From Aliivibrio sp. S3MY1 (GTDB lineage: Bacteria; Pseudomonadota; Gammaproteobacteria; Enterobacterales; Vibrionaceae), in the NCBI RefSeq assembly GCF_028765575.1, contig NZ_JARACO010000014.1:30521-94520 (forward strand): 64,000 bases of DNA. Reading direction: 5' to 3'. The stretch's first letter is position 1. Every line of letters begins with the position of its first letter. Below, in pieces: positions 1-9,023 of the stretch. Under the pieces are notes generated by a model. It saw nothing but the letters and a program-made list of their open reading frames with translations. It was not told the DNA's origin and ran no database searches. Made by a program: the position numbers and the translations under genes.

Positions 1-974
1 GGAACTGACTCACCGGTTAATGCACTTTCATCAAAAGAAGCGAATTCAGAAAGTAAAATTGCATCTGCGGCTAAACGATCGCCTGGAGAAACTTGAACTT
101 TATCTCCTACGTTTAATGCTGATGCTGGTACTTCTTCTTTAGTGCCATCCGATTTAATACGAATTGCAGTATCAGGCACTAAATCCATTAATGCTTTTAC
201 ACCACTTCTCGCTTTTGCCGACGCATAGCCTTCTAATTGTTCACCTAACATAAACAATAAGATAACCATGGCCGCTTCTACCGTTTCACCTAAATAAACA
301 GCACCGATTGCAGCTACCGTCATTAACGTTTCGATTGAGAATGGCGATCCATTTATCGCTAAACGAATCGCTTTACGTCCAATAGGAATTAATCCAAATA
401 GACCTGCGACAGTAAAAGCGATTGTGCCTAGTTCTTTATTTACTAAGTTAATACCTGTTGCGATAACTAAGAAAGCAACCAAGGTTAACAATAATATATT
501 CTTTTTCCAGAACGGCTGAGATTCACTCTCTGATGTGTTTTTTGCACCTATATCAGATAACGGGAAACCTGTGGTCTTAGCCACACTAATAATTTGTTCA
601 AATACCGCTTCGTTCTTCGCTCTTACTGTCAGTTTTTCGGTTGCAAAAATAACGTTAGCATCAATGACATCTGGAATCGCTAGTATCGCTTTTTTCAATT
701 TTGCAGCGCAGCTTGGGCAGTCCATATCCGCAATAAGCCAACTGCGTGATAACGAACCGTTATTCGATGTTTTAGAGGTGACAGCTAAGGGGTCTGATTC
801 TCCAGGATCACTTCCGCAACATGAGTCCGCATCTGTTGATTTATCAACGCTGCTACAGCAATCAGCAACCGCGCTTTCTGCCTTTATTGCCGTGATCTTT
901 GGTGCAGCACAACACGAACTTGATGGGTTATGTTTATGATCATGGCTATGTGTGGTTTTATGAGTAGTACACAT
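1..974 (-). CDS. zntA: Zn2+/Cd2+/Pb2+-exporting P1B-type ATPase, 5' part only
   Basis: Exports divalent soft metals across the inner membrane using ATP. Only the first 324 residues are in the window; the gene runs off the left edge. Reading the minus strand from the ATG at 974-972 gives a Cys/His-rich N-terminus (residues 1-60, several His and CC pairs), one heavy-metal-binding domain with DCPSC at 85-89, two or more membrane segments from about residue 155, and the actuator loop ending in TGES near residue 320. An AGGA ribosome site precedes the ATG. The very Cys/His-rich leader is typical of ZntA-like Zn/Cd/Pb pumps rather than CopA copper pumps, and the promoter is of MerR type. The catalytic DKTG and the transport CPC motif lie outside the window, so metal specificity is inferred. 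Confidence 0.9.
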   Translation of the reverse strand, partial: MCTTHKTTHSHDHKHNPSSSCCAAPKITAIKAESAVADCCSSVDKSTDADSCCGSDPGESDPLAVTSKTSNNGSLSRSWLIADMDCPSCAAKLKKAILAIPDVIDANVIFATEKLTVRAKNEAVFEQIISVAKTTGFPLSDIGAKNTSESESQPFWKKNILLLTLVAFLVIATGINLVNKELGTIAFTVAGLFGLIPIGRKAIRLAINGSPFSIETLMTVAAIGAVYLGETVEAAMVILLFMLGEQLEGYASAKARSGVKALMDLVPDTAIRIKSDGTKEEVPASALNVGDKVQVSPGDRLAADAILLSEFASFDESALTGESV

Positions 975-1015
975 GAGAAAATCCTTTCTGTTAGGTTTTT
1001 AGTTTATCTACTCTA

Positions 1016-1047
1016 ACTATAGACCTTAGAGTTAACTCCAAGGTCAA
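1016..1047 (-). promoter_or_regulatory. MerR-family (ZntR-like) metal-responsive promoter of zntA
   Basis: On the minus strand a -35 TTGACC (1042-1047) and a -10 TATAGT (1016-1021) are separated by 20 bp, longer than normal. The spacer holds a dyad at 1023-1044 whose arms are ACCTTGGAGTT and AACTCTAAGGT, with one mismatched pair. An overlong spacer filled by such a dyad is the signature of MerR/ZntR/CueR-activated promoters. No merR-type gene is in the window, so the regulator acts in trans. Confidence 0.88.
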
Positions 1048-1061
1048 GGATAAGTTTACTC

Positions 1062-1090
1062 AAATATAAAAAAAGACACCGAAGTGTCTT
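1062..1090 (-). terminator. Rho-independent terminator after the CBS-domain gene
   Basis: A 7-bp stem AAGACAC/GTGTCTT (1073-1079 and 1084-1090) closes, in minus-strand RNA, a UUCG tetraloop and is followed by a T-rich run (1072 down to 1062). It sits between the CBS gene and the zntA promoter and separates the two units. Confidence 0.85.
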
Positions 1091-1127
1091 AATTTTTATT
1101 TATATCACTATTTTATAGCTATAATTT

Positions 1128-1544
1128 CTACACTGGGTGTTTGAAACAATGTCCAATTGACTCACTCAATGCCTGAAGTACATTTCGACGAGTGATTATT
1201 CCAACTAACTTACCTTCCTCTACCACTGGGTAAATTTTGGGTTTATTTGCGGTCATGGTCTGCGCTAAATCAATGATCGTATCTTCTGGAGTAACCGTAA
1301 GAACTTCTGTTTTCATTACATCTTCAACAACGTGCGTATCTTGGCAATGGTAACTCACACCAATTAACGACTTAATCAAATCCTGCTCTGAAATGAAGCC
1401 AATCACTTCACGTTGTTCATTTACAACAGGACCGCCAATATGCTGCGAAGTAATAAATTGATCCAAAGCCGCTGATAATGACATATCCGCTGTCAAATAA
1501 AGAGGTCGCGCGCTCATGTATTGTTTTACTTTTTTATTTTCCAT
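1128..1544 (-). CDS. CBS-domain-pair protein
   Basis: A 138-residue cytoplasmic protein made almost entirely of two CBS motifs: residues about 8-60 (starting near MSARPLYLTADMSL) and 73-130 (starting near VMKTEVLTVTPEDTI). Such stand-alone pairs usually bind adenine nucleotides and act as energy or redox sensors on partner proteins. The sequence has the usual GFISEQDLIK and GIITRRNVLQAL ends of each CBS repeat. It is monocistronic, with its own terminator. The partner is unknown; the neighbours give no clear hint. Confidence 0.85.
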   Translation of the reverse strand: MENKKVKQYMSARPLYLTADMSLSAALDQFITSQHIGGPVVNEQREVIGFISEQDLIKSLIGVSYHCQDTHVVEDVMKTEVLTVTPEDTIIDLAQTMTANKPKIYPVVEEGKLVGIITRRNVLQALSESIGHCFKHPV

Positions 1545-1672
1545 TATAGCCCCCTAACGTGCTATCAATCAGTTTTGATAACTTAAGTGTGGACTATTTT
1601 GGGAAAAAAGCTAAATCACTCTTACCTATCTCTGTGATGGATGAAACCTATTGAGAAGAAAATTAGCTAAAT

Positions 1673-3265
1673 CTATGAACTCCCCAACAAAACATCAATT
1701 AAAATTTTCTTATTTTGTTCAACTGATGACATTACGTTTTCATAACCTGCAGTATTGTTTGTTCTTTCCATTCGATGAATCACCCTTAAACATTGTTTAA
1801 TGTTTTCAGGATCTTTCATCAAATTTTTACCCTTTAGCGTTAGAGTAAGTAGCATGTAGTTTAAGTCTGATGAATAAGGGTACGTTTGACCAATTTTAGT
1901 CAACTGTGCTTGATTACCATCTGAAGACGTTTGGCCTCTTAGCCATTGATAAACTTTATTTAATTTTTGAAAATGCGTCATACCTTGTTGTAACAACTGA
2001 GGCGCATTCTTTTTTAAGCTAGCTTGATCAAATATTTTATATAGGCCAACACACAGTTTTACTTCACCTGACATTGCCAATACACCAAAAGCAGCAACAC
2101 GGAATTCATCAGATGCGACTTTTCGCTCAGATAAAAATCGGTGATAACATGTCGTCGCTATTGCCTTAGCTTTGTAACGCTTACCTTGCTTAAACAACTG
2201 GCGAGCAATGAAAATATTAATATAACCTTGCAATTCATCACGCTTATCCATCGCTATACGTTTTTTTAGCGTGATTATAAGCTGACCAAAATAACGACGA
2301 TACTGCTCTTTGTTCAAGCTCATATTTGACTTATAAACAAGGTCTGCAATATCCATGATCATACGATTTAATGTCGTAGGATTAATACCTATATGATAAA
2401 AACGCTTCATTACCATATTATGCACTAATGCTGGTTCATTATTTTCAATGATAAATTTTAAATAAGAATAAAACGCTTTATCATTTTTAGGGTTATTTTC
2501 AAACGCCTTTGCTAAATAAGCTTGGACTTTAGATAGTTGTTTTGCTTCTGTGTAAATATCAGAAAGCATTAAATTTGCTTTAAATAAATACTTTTTAGAA
2601 CGAAGTAAAAGCTCAAGAACAGGGATCGCTTTTGGTTTTTCTACCACATGACAATACGCCATTAAATTCTGTGGCATGACATCACTTTTATCGTGACGTT
2701 GATACACTTTTTTAAATGTTGAAAAATCTTTCGCTTTATACAACTCTTCTAAAGTCATATTAAGTAACATTCGATTTTTATACGTTCCAGGATAAGTCTG
2801 TGCGCGCTGAATAAAAGCGGATTGAGATCCTTTGACTTCGCCTACTAACTTTTCTATAAGCAAGGTTAAATTAAAGGATTTTTTAATTAAATCATCTATA
2901 TAACCAAAATTAATTGGACTATTAACAACAAAATCAGGAAACAACTCTCTTGCATTAATGTCATCAACTAGTGAGTCATCATTATCTATGTCGATAATAA
3001 AAATAGGTCGTTTACCAAACTTGGCTTTTTCACGAGCGTGGTTAACTATCTCACAAATTACTTCATGATCAGCATAATGGTATTCAATAAAATAATAGTC
3101 ATAAACAGGTAATTCTGAAGCACTCATACTGACATTAAAAGAATCAGCAGTCTTAAAGCCTGCTTTCTGAAAAAACTGACGGATCTGAGTACTACGCTCT
3201 CTTTTTTCAGTAAAAACCAACACATTCATTTGTGGAATGCGTCTAATTAATTCAGCACTGCTCAT
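1673..3265 (-). CDS. Receiver-like/TPR response-regulator-type protein
   Basis: A 530-residue cytoplasmic protein. Residues about 14-135 have the alternating strand/helix pattern of a response-regulator receiver (MNVLVFTEKRERSTQIRQFF, then YYFIEYHY and RPIFIIDIDND), but the usual acidic pair near the start and the phospho-Asp are not clearly preserved (EKRE replaces DD/DE). The remaining 390 residues are helical with TPR-like repeats (for example YLAKAFENNPKNDKAFYSYL). No DNA-binding domain is visible, so output is probably by protein contact. The start could be the listed ATG or Met14, where the receiver-like fold begins. No kinase is adjacent. The gene stands alone between the CBS gene and ydiJ. 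Confidence 0.7.
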   Translation of the reverse strand: MSSAELIRRIPQMNVLVFTEKRERSTQIRQFFQKAGFKTADSFNVSMSASELPVYDYYFIEYHYADHEVICEIVNHAREKAKFGKRPIFIIDIDNDDSLVDDINARELFPDFVVNSPINFGYIDDLIKKSFNLTLLIEKLVGEVKGSQSAFIQRAQTYPGTYKNRMLLNMTLEELYKAKDFSTFKKVYQRHDKSDVMPQNLMAYCHVVEKPKAIPVLELLLRSKKYLFKANLMLSDIYTEAKQLSKVQAYLAKAFENNPKNDKAFYSYLKFIIENNEPALVHNMVMKRFYHIGINPTTLNRMIMDIADLVYKSNMSLNKEQYRRYFGQLIITLKKRIAMDKRDELQGYINIFIARQLFKQGKRYKAKAIATTCYHRFLSERKVASDEFRVAAFGVLAMSGEVKLCVGLYKIFDQASLKKNAPQLLQQGMTHFQKLNKVYQWLRGQTSSDGNQAQLTKIGQTYPYSSDLNYMLLTLTLKGKNLMKDPENIKQCLRVIHRMERTNNTAGYENVMSSVEQNKKILIDVLLGSS

Positions 3266-3427
3266 TTATCAATAACTCTAACAAAAATAACACCAACAAT
3301 ATACCAATCCGTAAAAAACAAAGAGACCCTGCATTACATATAAAGTCAATGTATATGCAAAATAATCTGAACTATCTCACGGAAATCCTGCGCTACTTTA
3401 TCACAAAATAACGCAGAATTAAGCTAT

Positions 3428-6400
3428 TTAAATATTCGTCAATATCGCTTGTAAAGGATGTTGCAATTGCTCTCCTTCAAAGCGCTTTACTTGACTTCGG
3501 CATGAGTACCCAGAGATCAGACAACGCTCTTTATCTAAATTAGCTAAGTTACCTTTCCAACTTAAATCATAAATTGCTTTCGAACTCTCTAATTTATCCG
3601 CTTCATGCCCATAAGTACCAGCCATTCCACAACAACCTACCGGGACCGTATTTAATGTTAATCCAAAATGAGTAAATATCTCTCCCCATTCCTTTTCAGC
3701 ATTTGGCATTTTAGTTTTTTCAGTACAATGGGCAAATAATTGCCAAGGCCTTGTATCAAACACCGTCGCTTTATCAAAAGAAGATAGTTTAGGATACAAC
3801 CACTCATGCACAGTCAAAACAGTAAAATCACCACGGTTATCCGTCAAAATTTCACTGTATTCATCCCGATAGCAAAGAACTAATGCAGGATCTACGCCAA
3901 CCATTGGTATTTTTAATTCAGAAACTTGATTTAAAAACTCACTCGTTGTTTGAGCTGTGGTTGTAAACTGTTTTAAAAAACCTTTTACATGCAGTGCTTT
4001 ACCATTTGGTTTAAATGGCAGCAATATGGGCGTTAATCCTAGGCGTTGAATGAGTTCAATAAAATCGCTCACAACACCAGCGTCATAATAACTAGTGAAC
4101 GGATCTTGAACAATCACTACATGCTGCTTACGTTCCTTTTCAGAAAGACCTTTCAATGTTTCTAGATTAAATGGAGAAATATGTTTCTTCCGACAACGCT
4201 CAGTTAACGTGGGAACAGATAATAGAGGCATATCAACATAGCCTACTATTTTTTTTGTTAACGTTTTCGTTACAGATTGTTTTAATACACCATTAATCAC
4301 TTTGGGTACTTTAGCCATGAGCGGCAACATAGTTTCAATATTCGCCACCATGTAATCTTTCATTGGTCGTTGATAACGGCTGTGATAGATATTTAAAAAA
4401 CGCGAACGAAAACTTGGCACATCCACTTTAATTGGACATTGGCTTGCACAGGCTTTACAAGCTAAACAGCCCATCATTGCGTCGTGTACTTCATGCGAAT
4501 AATCGTATTCTTTATCTTTATTTATACGATTTCGAATACGATCTATAATTTGCTTAATCGAGGGACGCTTTGTTAGAAGTTCTCGCTCTAACTCAACAGG
4601 ATCAATTCCTTGTTCTGATAATTGACGCAACCATTCACGAACAAGTCCTGCTCGCCCTTTTGGAGAGTGACGACGATCCGCTGTTACTTTCATTGATGGG
4701 CACATTGGTGAGCTTGTTTCATAATTAAAGCACAAACCATTACCATTACATTCCATCGCTTGATTAAAGCTATCTCTTACTTCAATTGGGATTTGACGGT
4801 CATAATATCCACGCTTTGTATCACTTACTTTAACCAATTGATCGCTACTGTTTAACGGCGTACAGATTTTTCCCGGATTCATTTTATTATGAGGGTCAAA
4901 AGCGCCTTTCACACGACGCAACTCTAGAAATAGCTCTTCACCAAAAAATTCTGGTCCATATTCTGAACGAAAGCCTTTACCGTGCTCCCCCCACATTAAA
5001 CCGCCGTACTTTGACACTAAAGCAACCACTTGATCTGAAATGGTATGCATTAATGCTTCTTGCTTTGGATCGCACATATCTAAGGCTGGACGTACGTGAA
5101 GTACCCCAGCATCAACGTGGCCAAACATACCGTAATTGAGCTGATGTGAATCTAATAACGATCTAAACTCTTGAATAAAATCGGCTAAATTCTCTGGTGG
5201 TACGCAAGTATCTTCAGCAAAAGCAACTGGCTTAGCGGCACCTTTTGTTGCACCTAATAAACCCACGGCTTTTTTTCGCATCGTATAAATACGACCAATA
5301 CTGGTAATATCTTGCGTTATTTGATAACCGATAATACCAGCAGCTTCTGATTCAATAAGTTGATCTAACTTTGCGATAAGATCCAAAACTTGCTGTTCAA
5401 CCACTTCTGGCTCTGTTCCTGCAAATTCCACCATATTTAAGCCAAGCATTTCTTTGTTTGGAACATCAGTAATTAAATCACTAACGCTATGCCAAACAAT
5501 ATCTTGCTTTGCAAAATTCAATACTCTTGAGTCGATGGTTTCAACAGAAAGCGCATTAGCTTCAACCATAAATGGGGCATTTCGTAATGCTGCATCAAAC
5601 GTATCATATTTTACATTGATTAAGGTTCTGGCTTTTGGAATAGGTGTAATATTTACTTTCGCTTCGGTTAAAAAGGCTAATGACCCTTCTGAACCACATA
5701 GTACTCGCGTTATATCGAATTGATCTGTTTCTGTATTTAATGCGTTTTTTAAATCGTACCCCGTTAAAAAACGATTCAATGGCGGAAATTTATCTTCAAT
5801 CTGTTTACGCTTATCGCGACACACTGCTGCTGTAATATCTAAGACAGATCGAACAGCGTCTGATTGTTCATCATAAGAAAGTGATGTATCCAAACACTGT
5901 CCATTAGCCAGAACGGCGGTTACCGCTAATACGTGATCTGAGGTTTTACCGTATTTTAGAGAACCTTGTCCGGATGCATCAGTATTGATCATCCCACCAA
6001 TAGTCGCTCGATTACTGGTCGATAAATCAGGAGAAAAGAAAAAGCCATGCGGGCGCAGAGCATCATTAAGTTGATCTTTAATTAATCCCGTTTGAACTCT
6101 CGCCCAGCCCTGCTCGACATTAATTTCCAACACATTATTCATGTAACGAGAGAGATCGACCACAATACCTTTTGTTAGTGACTGACCATTGGTACCAGTA
6201 CCACCACCACGAGGAGAAAAGGTCACTCTTTTATAGTGTTCTTGGTTTGCTAGAGAAGCTAAACATTCAACGTCTTTTGTTGTTTTTGGAAGTAAAACGG
6301 CTTGAGGTAATTGTTGATAAACACTGTTATCGGTCGCAACTGCCAAACGACTTGAGTACGTCGTTTCGACATCACCACTAAAATCGGTTTTTGCGAGTTG

Positions 6401-6460
6401 CTCTAAATATTCAAGTACCGTTGGGTCGATAGACGACTGAAATGATAATACTGGTAACAT
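3428..6460 (-). CDS. ydiJ: YdiJ-type FAD/Fe-S D-2-hydroxyglutarate (D-2-hydroxyacid) dehydrogenase
   Basis: Oxidises D-2-hydroxyacids; E. coli YdiJ is a D-2-hydroxyglutarate dehydrogenase of about the same length (1010 residues here). The N-terminal half is an FAD-linked oxidase of the GlcD/DLD type: PRGGGTGTNGQSL for FAD binding, then IGGMINTDASGQGS and a C-terminal oxidase domain ending in GEHGKGFRSEYGPEFFG. The C-terminal half carries ferredoxin-like cysteines (GCLACKACASQCPI near residue 665) and a GlpC/HdrB-type cysteine region (VGCCGMAGTYGHE near residue 945). The protein is probably cytoplasmic or membrane-associated and passes electrons to the quinone pool. It is monocistronic; the control region toward 6650 is shared with the divergent CheX-like gene. 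Confidence 0.92.
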   Translation of the reverse strand: MLPVLSFQSSIDPTVLEYLEQLAKTDFSGDVETTYSSRLAVATDNSVYQQLPQAVLLPKTTKDVECLASLANQEHYKRVTFSPRGGGTGTNGQSLTKGIVVDLSRYMNNVLEINVEQGWARVQTGLIKDQLNDALRPHGFFFSPDLSTSNRATIGGMINTDASGQGSLKYGKTSDHVLAVTAVLANGQCLDTSLSYDEQSDAVRSVLDITAAVCRDKRKQIEDKFPPLNRFLTGYDLKNALNTETDQFDITRVLCGSEGSLAFLTEAKVNITPIPKARTLINVKYDTFDAALRNAPFMVEANALSVETIDSRVLNFAKQDIVWHSVSDLITDVPNKEMLGLNMVEFAGTEPEVVEQQVLDLIAKLDQLIESEAAGIIGYQITQDITSIGRIYTMRKKAVGLLGATKGAAKPVAFAEDTCVPPENLADFIQEFRSLLDSHQLNYGMFGHVDAGVLHVRPALDMCDPKQEALMHTISDQVVALVSKYGGLMWGEHGKGFRSEYGPEFFGEELFLELRRVKGAFDPHNKMNPGKICTPLNSSDQLVKVSDTKRGYYDRQIPIEVRDSFNQAMECNGNGLCFNYETSSPMCPSMKVTADRRHSPKGRAGLVREWLRQLSEQGIDPVELERELLTKRPSIKQIIDRIRNRINKDKEYDYSHEVHDAMMGCLACKACASQCPIKVDVPSFRSRFLNIYHSRYQRPMKDYMVANIETMLPLMAKVPKVINGVLKQSVTKTLTKKIVGYVDMPLLSVPTLTERCRKKHISPFNLETLKGLSEKERKQHVVIVQDPFTSYYDAGVVSDFIELIQRLGLTPILLPFKPNGKALHVKGFLKQFTTTAQTTSEFLNQVSELKIPMVGVDPALVLCYRDEYSEILTDNRGDFTVLTVHEWLYPKLSSFDKATVFDTRPWQLFAHCTEKTKMPNAEKEWGEIFTHFGLTLNTVPVGCCGMAGTYGHEADKLESSKAIYDLSWKGNLANLDKERCLISGYSCRSQVKRFEGEQLQHPLQAILTNI

Positions 6461-6697
6461 TGCTCCATGCTCCTAAAATCGCTGATCCCTCAGCACTATT
6501 AATGTTGTTCTATAGACACTTTACAACATCTCGCATGGATAAAACATCAAAGCTATGCTATATCCGGTAAATATTTATAATATGACTCGTCTCATAAGAG
6601 TCAGTAAAACCAAAGATCAACACCAACCATTACACAGAACATAAACAAGATGGTATTCCGCCAAAGATTCGATGGCACATTTTTTATAGAGAACGTT

Positions 6698-7399
6698 ATG
6701 AAACCTGCAATCAGAAAAAATAAAACAAAAACCATTACGACTGACGATATTCTTCTTACTTTATGCCGCTCAATGTCTGGGGTATTAACTAAGGCTACGC
6801 AAAGTCCTGTTAACTATTCATCGATGGTTCAAAAAATAACAAAGACAAGCTTAAAGCCTGACTTTGGTTGTTTTGTTCTTTTTGATGGTGGCTTCTCTGG
6901 CTTGGTTGTCACTAACTTTACTAAAGACGCAGCACTAGAGTTGTATACAAGGTATATGCGTAATATGGGTATGCCTGATGAAGAGCTAGCTATTTTACAT
7001 ACATCAGATGAAGTTGGAGATGTTCTTGGTGAGTTAATGAACCAAATCGTTGGTGATTTTACTGGACAGATCCGAAAAACATTACAAACCACAATTTCTC
7101 AAAACCAACCAAAGATGCTGACGTTAAACAAACAAGTCATTCTTTCAGTTGATACTAATTTAGATCGACCTCAGGCACGTAGAGTGACTTTTACCACGGC
7201 AAATAATCATATTTTCTATCTTGAACTTGCAATGGATAAGACTGAGTTTATTGAGCTTGAAGGCTTTGAACAGGAAGAAGAGTTTGATGCTGATGACCTA
7301 TTTGAGCAACACAAATCAGGCAATAATCAAACCTCAGGGATAAAAGATACGCCATCTCAAGATTTTGATGACTCTTTGTTTGATGAATTAGGGATTTAA
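6698..7399 (+). CDS. CheX/CheC-like conserved protein (DUF3334-like)
   Basis: Starting at 6698 gives 233 residues; the in-frame ATG at 6650 would add 16. I prefer 6698 because GAGAAC sits just upstream and MKPAIRKNKTKTITTDDI looks like the start of the conserved part. The middle, DEVGDVLGELMNQIVGDFTGQ (reported here as the region near residue 115), resembles the helix that carries the active site in CheX/CheC phosphatases, and the overall fold looks like that family. I recall Vibrio relatives under DUF3334. The C-terminus is very acidic (EQEEEFDADDLFEQ). A role in chemotaxis or signalling is inference only; no che genes are nearby. Confidence 0.6.
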   Translation: MKPAIRKNKTKTITTDDILLTLCRSMSGVLTKATQSPVNYSSMVQKITKTSLKPDFGCFVLFDGGFSGLVVTNFTKDAALELYTRYMRNMGMPDEELAILHTSDEVGDVLGELMNQIVGDFTGQIRKTLQTTISQNQPKMLTLNKQVILSVDTNLDRPQARRVTFTTANNHIFYLELAMDKTEFIELEGFEQEEEFDADDLFEQHKSGNNQTSGIKDTPSQDFDDSLFDELGI

Positions 7400-7609
7400 C
7401 TCTCCCCATTAATGCTTAATAGTTAAGAAATGGTGTTTCTTTGTGATTATTTACTGACATAAAGAGCACCATCCGCTGTCCTAAGTATATAAGTAAGCTC
7501 CCCTTTTCTCCTTGTTAACCTCACTTCTACACCTTTTAAATACCAAATATCTTCCAAATCAAATAAGAGACAGGTAAAATAACGACCCGCTAAAAAGTAA
7601 GGTAAATCT

Positions 7610-8299
7610 ATGTCGTCTACAAAGCAAAAGGCTCTAAAAAAGATCGCTAAATGTCTTGAACTCGGTAATTCAGCTAATGTGAATGAAGCCGCTCAAGCCA
7701 TTAAGATGGCGCATCGCCTTATGCTTAAGTATGGCCTTGAAAAAGATGACATTGAATTTATCAAGATGGGAAAAACCCAAAGTACTCATCTACTTCCGAG
7801 TAACGTTGGCAGCAATATTTTAAAGATCATTCGTGGTATCAATACCCGATTTGGTGTTGAAGCCGTATTGCTAAACCATAAAGGGCTCAAAAAAGTCGAA
7901 TTTATTGGTTCTGCTGATCGTGCTATTTTTGCGGCTTTCGCCTTCGATATTGTTTATCGCGAAATGAATGAACAAACAGGTCAGTTTAAAAATAGTTTTG
8001 CAGGCTCTGGCAAAGGACAACTCGAAGTCACTAAACGAGTGAATTCATTTTTAGCCGGTTGGATTGAAGGTGCTCTTGAAAAACTCCCCGTCATTGCACC
8101 CGATGATGAATCAGCCAACAAGATAAATGATTACATCGATAAAGAATTTAAAAATATCGACCGCGAAACATTTAAGCAACAGCTACGTGAAGCCATGGCT
8201 AATATGACAGCGGATTACGAGAAAGGGCTTAAAAAAGGTCGAACTATTTCAGTTAATCGACCCGTTGCTGGCGCTCAAGCGCCAAAGCGACTGAATTAA
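7610..8299 (+). CDS. DUF2786 domain protein
   Basis: A 229-residue soluble, basic protein. Residues 5-45 (KQKALKKIAKCLELGNSANV followed by NEAAQAIKMAHRLMLKYGLE) match the DUF2786 helical motif known from phage and bacterial proteins of unknown function. The rest (to GLKKGRTISVNR near the end) is also found in the larger phage-like relatives. No phage genes flank it, so it is probably a domesticated chromosomal gene. The preceding 210-bp gap shows no clear promoter. Function not known. Confidence 0.7.
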   Translation: MSSTKQKALKKIAKCLELGNSANVNEAAQAIKMAHRLMLKYGLEKDDIEFIKMGKTQSTHLLPSNVGSNILKIIRGINTRFGVEAVLLNHKGLKKVEFIGSADRAIFAAFAFDIVYREMNEQTGQFKNSFAGSGKGQLEVTKRVNSFLAGWIEGALEKLPVIAPDDESANKINDYIDKEFKNIDRETFKQQLREAMANMTADYEKGLKKGRTISVNRPVAGAQAPKRLN

Positions 8300-8324
8300 C
8301 CAACTCAACGCTTACGAGGCTCAC

Positions 8325-9014
8325 TTATTTAATCTTAATCTCAATCGCATCATGACAACAGCGGGTCACCTGTAATAAATAGCCTTTTTTATCGTTATTT
8401 ATTGCAGATTGCTGAATATCCAACAACATACTTCCTGAGCTAATATTCAATATATCGGACTCAAATTCTGTCGCAGGAATAACACCAAGTTTTAACGATA
8501 AGTTATAATTTTCTAAGCCATAATGCTCTTTCAGAAGCGCTATAACATTACTGTCATTATCCATATTTTTTAATGATGGAAATAATAACTCTGGCAGATA
8601 CAGATATTGGACGGCTACCTTTCTGCCTTCTAGCATGATCAATCGACTGTACATTAGAACATAAGAAAAAGGGGCTAACTTTAATGTGTCAGCCACCATT
8701 TTAGGTGCTAATAGACGCTTTGAATCCAGTACTTTAATGCTATAAGATCTATTTTTTTGCTTACATACTAATGAAAGATCTATTTCGACAAGTGGATTAA
8801 ACGCTAGAGCTTCCTTTGATACAAACCACCCTCTTCTCTCTTCTTTGTATACTTTCCCTGATAAAGCTAAATAGTTAAGCGCTTCACGTAACGTAATTCG
8901 AGTCGTTGAGAATGCTTCTGCTAATACTCTTTCCGAAGGAAGCTTATGCCCTGGTTCAAGCCTGCCACTCTCTATTTGCTCTTCTATGGCATCCTTTATT
9001 GTTAAATATTGCAT
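8325..9014 (-). CDS. GntR-family transcriptional regulator with UTRA domain
   Basis: A 229-residue DNA-binding regulator. Residues 4-68 form the winged helix of GntR proteins (IEEQIESGRLEPGHKLPSER, TRITLREALNYLALSGKVYK). Residues about 75-225 form a UTRA/chorismate-lyase-like effector domain of the HutC subgroup. The ligand cannot be read from sequence. It lies 9 bp downstream of the siroheme synthase gene on the same strand, so the two are probably co-transcribed, which suggests a link to sulfur or nitrite metabolism, but this is only positional evidence. Confidence 0.85.
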   Translation of the reverse strand: MQYLTIKDAIEEQIESGRLEPGHKLPSERVLAEAFSTTRITLREALNYLALSGKVYKEERRGWFVSKEALAFNPLVEIDLSLVCKQKNRSYSIKVLDSKRLLAPKMVADTLKLAPFSYVLMYSRLIMLEGRKVAVQYLYLPELLFPSLKNMDNDSNVIALLKEHYGLENYNLSLKLGVIPATEFESDILNISSGSMLLDIQQSAINNDKKGYLLQVTRCCHDAIEIKIK

Positions 9015-9023
9015 CCACTTTCC

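Noticed and set aside
535..939. 134-codon plus-strand frame antisense to zntA
   Set aside because: Shadow of the Cys/His-rich ZntA leader; no ribosome site, and the minus frame is clearly the gene.
7610..8299. Prophage island around the DUF2786 gene
   Set aside because: No other phage gene, integrase or attachment site nearby.
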